DNA of 64,000 nt from Mangifera indica. Lineage: Eukaryota; Streptophyta; Magnoliopsida; Sapindales; Anacardiaceae. The position numbers were made by a program, and so were the translations under genes. Shown piece by piece: positions 58,123 through 64,000 of this stretch; position 1 is the stretch's first letter; each line of letters begins with the position of its first letter. The notes under the pieces are model-generated. The model did no database searches. It had not been told where the DNA came from and saw nothing but the letters and a program-made list of their open reading frames with translations. Where the stretch lies: the NCBI RefSeq assembly GCF_011075055.1, contig NW_025401111.1:62001-126000 (forward strand), written 5' to 3'.

Positions 58123-61100
58123 TTTGGGTCGTTCTAAGTTTTGCTTCTTAATTGAGAGGTAATTTGAACCTATTAGATTTTTCCTTTGGTGATTGCATAT
58201 AATATTAGATAAATTTTCCAATTTTTTCAAGCGTTTTCCATATTACTAATTGATAATCTTTGAAGATGCAAATGTCTCTGACAATAGGACTTGAGTGGTC
58301 ATATCATGTGACTTGTGGGAATTAAGCAGATGTGTGTTTATGTCTCAGTTGTTTACTTTTCTTGTGGTAGATGATAAAAGATTTTCCAAACACTCTTCTT
58401 GGAAAAACAGTGTGTTGTTTTTGGGTTTCACCAATCCTTGCATTTAGAGCTGAATATAAGCTATAGTTATACTATGCACCAAAAGTTGCTTCATATTTCC
58501 TGGCAATCTATGATTAGTTTATGTCATATTGTGGCTGACTGTCTAAGGCTTTTGTTTCTAGGAATGCAATATTATTGTTGATTATAGGGTAGGGTGATTA
58601 TCAACTATCCTTTCCACATTGCTAAGCCATGTCTTGCACCATCAACACTGTTTTCCAATTTTAAATTTTAGTACTAACAGTTCTTGTTGCTTGATAAGTG
58701 GTAACTGCCAGGGCAGAGAATAACAAATGCAATTATCCTGACCATGTAGTTTGACTAGTTTTCATTATATCTTATCATTTTCATTTAGATTTTTATGATA
58801 TTCGATATTGGTATTCTCACTAGTCTTTTTGAGTGTTTGAAGGTTTTATGGGGAGATAAGTGTTGTTGCTTCATAAGTATGTGCCATGCTCTCTTAACAT
58901 AATAGTTCAGATTTGACACTTTTGAAAATAAAAGTATTTTTGTTGTGATTTGGTGCTCTATGAAATGTTGGATTTTACATGATGTGATGATGCTTGAAAT
59001 ATACCATTCTGTTTATGGTTTTCACATCCTTATATTGGTTTAATATACTATTTGTTCTTTTTTTTGGCCACCCGTATGGTCAATTTAGTTTGCGAGATAA
59101 GTATGAAAAGCGGTGTTCACCTTGTTTGAACTATGTGTTTATGTCTCTTAACCCTTTCTCTTTGTTATTATTGGATAACTTTTACAGGCCTGATGTTTCT
59201 TGGAGCACATATGAACCTGATTTCTTACCTCTTGCCATGACTTTGTTGGAAGTTTGGGACTCACATCTTTAACCTTGCTGTTCTGTTATGACATTTGCAG
59301 AGACTTCGCTGAAGTTCGGTTCATATAATTGCATCTTGGAGAAGCCATTTTAAAAGCTTATCAATATCATTTAAAACTCAATGCTCTTATGTTGGACTTA
59401 ATTTTGTTTCCTATGGATGCTTATTGCCTCCTTTATAATGTGTGGATGCTAATATTTTCCTTCTTATTGTGTGAACTGGTTACTGACATTTTCTGTTATT
59501 AAATTGTATTTTACTTGATTGGTTTAACTGATTTGGCTACTTGGCTTAGCTCACTTTTATTTTTGTGATAATTCTGATTTTATTGTGAAAGTATATGCTA
59601 TCTACTTGCATAGTTCTGAAGTTTACGTGGCATGCTTTCGTGGCAAGAAGGTAAGCATATCTTAGGAACAGAAGGCATTGGGGTACGTGGTAGAAGCTTT
59701 TAATTTTTCCTTTGTTTATATATTTTCCAGACTCCTCTTTTTCTTTTCTTTTTTTTAGAAACAAACCTATTCTGATCTTTCTTTTCAGTTTCTATATGGC
59801 AGGTAATTAAACTGTTATTATTGGTAATCATGGGTTTTGGATGTTAGTTTTGGTGGCATTTATCAAAAAATGATTTTTTGTGTATGGTCTTAGAAATTGT
59901 AAAAATTTATAAATAACTAATATTTTCCTGACATTTGTTTAGGAACTTGGTTCTACCAGTTACAGATCTGTCTTCTTTGTTTCACCTATTTAATAAGATC
60001 TGTGAAGGTAAGAAAATCTCAATAGTAATGAGAATAGATGTTTTTAAATTGAACCAGCAGACTTACTAAGGTAGCTCAATAGAAATTGGTCTAGTTTCTA
60101 AAAGAAGACACGATGCCCATAATTTATGATGGGATGGAAGGATCCACTTATGAAAGAGTGGGAATATCATTTTATGTAACTGACAAATATGGTTTATAGG
60201 GCTTTTTGGGATTTGCTGGTTCAGAGTTGGGGAGGAGCAATAGAGGATAGGAGTGTTGAACCTTACCCATGTTTGTTGGACTTTAGTTGAAATGTTGCTA
60301 TCGCAGTGTTGAATAATATGTTTTTTTGGCTGTGTCAAACCCTGAAGTGGTTATTTCTTTTCTCAAAGAAGTGGTAGAACAATGTTACTGTGTTTGGACT
60401 ATGAGTAATCGAGTAGTTTCAAATTCATTGAAGTAATTTAATTTGTATTGCAAACTAGCTTCTTTATTACCAAAAATGATTTGCACTTGAAGTGTGGTCA
60501 TTACTGACAATAGAACAAGATAAGTTTATATCTTTTAAAAGGTTGCTGGGTATGTGCTCATGAATATTCCAAAGCTACTCAAGAATGAGTGACTTCTGGT
60601 AATTCTGAGTTCGAAAGTGCATCTTTAAAATTTTCTTGTTATGTCATTGAAATAAAAAAGCATCCTACTTATGATATACTTGTTATTTTTGGTATTTATT
60701 TTGTCTGTCAACAGTAAGGCAAATACATTGGCTACATTTGTTGTTTCACTTATCAGTTTTTGTGTTGTTTCAAACTTCTTTGTTTGGGGCCAGCCGTGTA
60801 ACAAGCTCTACTGCCAAAAATTCTCAATTTTAGTGAACATTCAACTGTTATTATCCAATGTCTGTTACAAAATTGGTGTTGCTTATTCATGTCAGTTCTT
60901 TGTCAGGCTTGGTAGAGGCTGATCAGTTATGGGTGTGCATCTTCATATCTTAATATTTATATCGTTAGCCATCAACTAATTTTTTTTCCACTTGCCTTTG
61001 TGAGCTTGGTTTTATGATTTCCAACTTGCACCAAAATGTCAGTGGCCAGTTGATAGCTAATGTATAATGGATGTGCACGAAGTCCTTTTTTGGGAAAATG

Positions 61101-62394
61101 CATGTTTCTATGGATGAGTCATTCTAAACATACTAATGCTCCTAGACTTATGTTGCATCAAGGTTCAAAGACCTCTAACAACTTCCTATCTAAGAAAGGG
61201 CTTCTGTGTATGATTGAATATTTATCTTATTAGATCTTTTAATTGCTATGTATCTACTTTGCAACAATGTAATTGTCCTGAAGAACAATTGTATGCCCCT
61301 ACATAATTTGGAATATCACATCCTATTACTAAGAACTGCTTTCTTAGTATTGAAGAAGTATAGAACTATTGTCAAGTATTTTATTTTTAATTTGTGCAGA
61401 CGTATATTAGCTGTAGTGAATTCATGGCTTCATTTGATGATGGCATGACTTTCTTTTTTCTGCATCTATTGTTACTGGAAAATTTTTCATGCTTTTAAAA
61501 CTTTTAGTTCGTTTTGAAGAAAGAATTCCGACAACGGTAAACAGGAGCCAGCTGCATCTTTTTTTGACCTTTTTGATTAGTTCATTTGGTTGATATTGAA
61601 GTAGTTGGACCACTGCTATATAGTTAGGTTAATGGCTTAGTTTCTGTCGGCTCCTGTCAAAGATGTTTTTGGGTTTTATTACCACATAAAACTATCTGTT
61701 TGGGTTTTAACCTGCTTTATATATCTGACATTTTAGGTTATGCTAATGCTGTCATTTTTTTTATAATTGTAAATTGCAAGTCCTTGTTGATCACAGCCAT
61801 AGTTTTACTTTGCAATGTTGTTTTTTTTCAAATTATTGAATAGTTTCTCCTTCTCAACACAACAATTTAAGTAATCCTCTTGTATTAAAGCATTTCCTGG
61901 AATGTGTAATACCGGTTTATCTATATTGTAACTCATCTGTAATTTTGTGCTAACTGTAAGGGTGTATTTCTTTGAGATAAGAAGTTTGCCAGGTAGTCAT
62001 TGCCGTTACAAGTTGTGGATGCTCATTGAAGAAGATATTTGGTGTGTCAGCTGTTAGTTTTAAGTAACATTTAGGAGTTGAGCTTGGAAACTCAGAATGT
62101 TCTGCCCTCGTTTCTGTTTGATCTGTGCAGCGAACTTAGTCTGTGGTGTTTGGCCATTCTTTGTTTGTGTTGAAGCTTCTTGCCTAGTTCGTATGATGGA
62201 TTTTAAAACAAACATGTTCTTTGCGTTTTTACGTTTTCCCACCTGTTTTGGTTGGTATAGAAATTCTGTATATATTTCTCCATAAATGTCGTCTTTACCT
62301 GAAATTTCTTATACTATAATTGATTGGTCAACATAAGATGGACTTCTGCCTGTAGTATTAGCAGCTAGGTTTTCCAAAAGTGCAATGATGTATG
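58123..62394 (+). other. SF1 3' UTR and T-rich downstream sequence
   Basis: No further gene is recognisable on either strand. The long T-rich composition and frequent 'gcag' and 'ttgcag' sites (for example near 59,300) resemble plant intron sequence. The SF1 transcript may therefore have a long or spliced 3' UTR, but I cannot place a polyadenylation site with confidence. Confidence 0.35.
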
Positions 62395-62550
62395 TGCACA
62401 ATTTTAAGTGCATAATCAGGTGCACAAATAATGTGTCATCATGTGATTGGGTGTTTTTTTTTTAATCTTTGATTTAAACTCATATAATCACATATTGATA
62501 AATCATTTGTATATTTAATTGTGTATTAAAAATATATGTATATAATTTTA
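62395..62550. repeat. Palindromic MITE-like element
   Basis: The left half ('aatgtgtcatcatgtgatt') and right half ('aatcacatattgataaatc') are diverged inverted copies around a T-rich loop. Related pieces occur near 11,115-11,275, 29,595-29,740, 43,490-43,575, 44,155-44,300 and 47,540-47,625. Confidence 0.6.
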
Positions 62551-62807
62551 TTGTTTTTAAAATGTATTGTCTATTTAGGAAGTATTGTGTTTCATCGGTC
62601 GTGGATTGCAGAATTCATATTAGGGCAAGGTCTATATTGCCTGTCATTTACAATCAACACTGTTAACAGAGCAGCAGTCTTAATTAGCAAGCTCCTTGTT
62701 TACTTGGTAAGCTTGGTTTTGGAAACAAGCTCACAAAGTTTTATTAAACAATACACATTTATTGTTTTCTGCATCTATTATACTAGATCATATAAAAAAA
62801 TTATTAA

Positions 62808-63276
62808 GGGCCGTTTGGTTATGAATTTTAAAGGTTATCTTGGTAATCTATCTTTTATTTCCTTGTTTGGTTTGTCAGCAATAAAAAATTACAGTAATAT
62901 TTTATTACCTATGTTGACGTGACAGGAATATAAGTGGTAATCTGATTACCACTTTCACTTTAAGTATTTAAAGATAATTTTGATTTTATTATAATTATAT
63001 TAGTATTTATTAATTTTTTGAGACAAAAATAAATTTGTTTTTAGTTAATATGATAAATAATATGAAAAATATTTTAAAATAATTATATTCAAGGGCATTT
63101 AAGTAAAATAATTTATTAGTAATCTTTTATTACCTTTAACTAAACACAATAATTATTTATATCTATCAAATTTTATCAAATATAGTAATCATTTATACCC
63201 AGTAATCTTTTAAGTAATCTATCTGTGAAGTAATATTTTTATTTTGGTAATAAAATATTATTCAAAACAAATGGTA
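62808..63276. mobile_element. Tourist-like (PIF/Harbinger) MITE, copy A
   Basis: The left end reads gggccgtttggttatgaat. The complement of the right end reads 'taccatttgttttgaat', an imperfect inverted repeat. The flanking triplets are taa (62805-62807) and taa (63277-63279), the size and sequence preferred by PIF/Harbinger elements. There is no coding sequence. Confidence 0.6.
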
Positions 63277-63650
63277 TAAGAGTCAAAATTTTGTTATTGG
63301 GAAAAATCTAGAAACCCCTTATAATTAACAATGAGCACAATTAGAAATTTATTATTTTAAATCTATTCAGTTTATAAAGTAATATATAAAAATATTACAC
63401 AAACAACAACCAGAAGTAAGTTTATTAGGCTCATCAAAAGGAAAAAATCCGTTTGTAGTCTATTCTTATGAAAAGTGAACAAAATGTAAGTTTAAGTTCT
63501 AATTTTAGTGAATTTACAAATTATATAAATATTATTTAGTTGAAATAGTAAGTGAAAATGATAGTTTTAATATTTTTACACGGTGAAAACATAAGAAAAA
63601 TTTTATCATGTACTTTCCTCTATGTTACATGATCTACAAACGCTTTTAGA

Positions 63651-64000
63651 GGGTATTTGGTTTGAATAATGTTTTATTATCAAAATAGAGAGATTATTGA
63701 GTATAAATGATTATTATATTTGATAAAATTTGGTAGTTATAAATAATTATTGTGTTTGGTTAAAGGTAATAAAAGAGCATTAATAAATTATTTTATTAAA
63801 ATGCTCTTGAATATAATTATTTTTAAATATTTTTTATATTATTTGTTATATTAATTAAAAATAAATTTATTTTTCTCTAAAAAAAATAAATAATAATATA
63901 ATTATAATAAAATTTAATACCTAAAGTGAAGTGATTGTAGTAAAAAGATTATCACATATATTACTTGTTACGTTAACATTGGTAATAAAAGATTAATATG
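63651..64000. mobile_element. Tourist-like MITE, copy B, inverted and cut by the window end
   Basis: The sequence from gggtatttggtttgaataat onward matches the complement of copy A from its right end inward ('aatgattattata', 'tttggttaaaggtaataaaa', 'atgctcttgaatata'). The element runs past the window end. Confidence 0.6.

Noticed and set aside
58994..59272. 92-codon plus-strand frame downstream of SF1
   Set aside because: Hydrophobic, T-rich composition typical of chance frames in plant intron or UTR sequence, with no recognised domain.

Overview
The window is AT-rich nuclear DNA of a flowering plant, most likely a dicot. The signs are a plant-type splicing factor SF1 (with the plant-specific C-terminal RRM), short GT-AG introns, and Copia, Ty3/Gypsy, CACTA, hAT, Mutator-like and MITE remnants. 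No prokaryotic or organellar genes, rRNAs, tRNAs or CRISPR arrays were recognised.

The left three quarters (1 to about 48,200) is a tandem array of one gene-bearing unit, repeated three times on the plus strand: unit 1 at about 1-5,400, unit 2 at about 8,790-17,600, and unit 3 at about 31,330-48,185, heavily expanded by insertions. Each unit carries a TATA-like promoter and what I read as a four-exon gene of 191-192 codons. Exons 1-2 encode the first part of a DMR6-like 2-oxoglutarate oxygenase (DIOX_N region, no catalytic core). Exons 3-4 encode an unrelated basic/acidic segment ending in a C-terminal membrane helix. All exons are phase 0 and open in all three copies, and every exon length difference is a multiple of three. 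This possible chimeric family is the most interesting item here. Whether exon 2 really splices to exon 3 is inference.

Between and inside the units are nested transposons. A Copia remnant with a 3' LTR lies on the minus strand at 5,990-8,400. A CACTA-like element (17,941-30,254) holds a broken Copia, a broken minus-strand Gypsy and a Copia-like LTR plus leader. A Kaonashi-type Mutator element (31,635-39,801) carries a degenerate ULP/DUF1985 gene facing a degenerate transposase. Its 9-bp target site is confirmed by the empty site in unit 2. A non-autonomous Mutator element (44,633-46,036) sits just upstream of the unit 3 gene.

From 48,558 to 55,464 lies a second large Mutator element with a broken transposase between two tandem-repeat arrays. 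Its ends match those of the small non-autonomous element in inverted orientation. It stops about 295 bp before the start codon of the one clearly intact conserved gene, SF1 (55,759-58,122). The remainder is T-rich SF1 3' sequence and MITEs.
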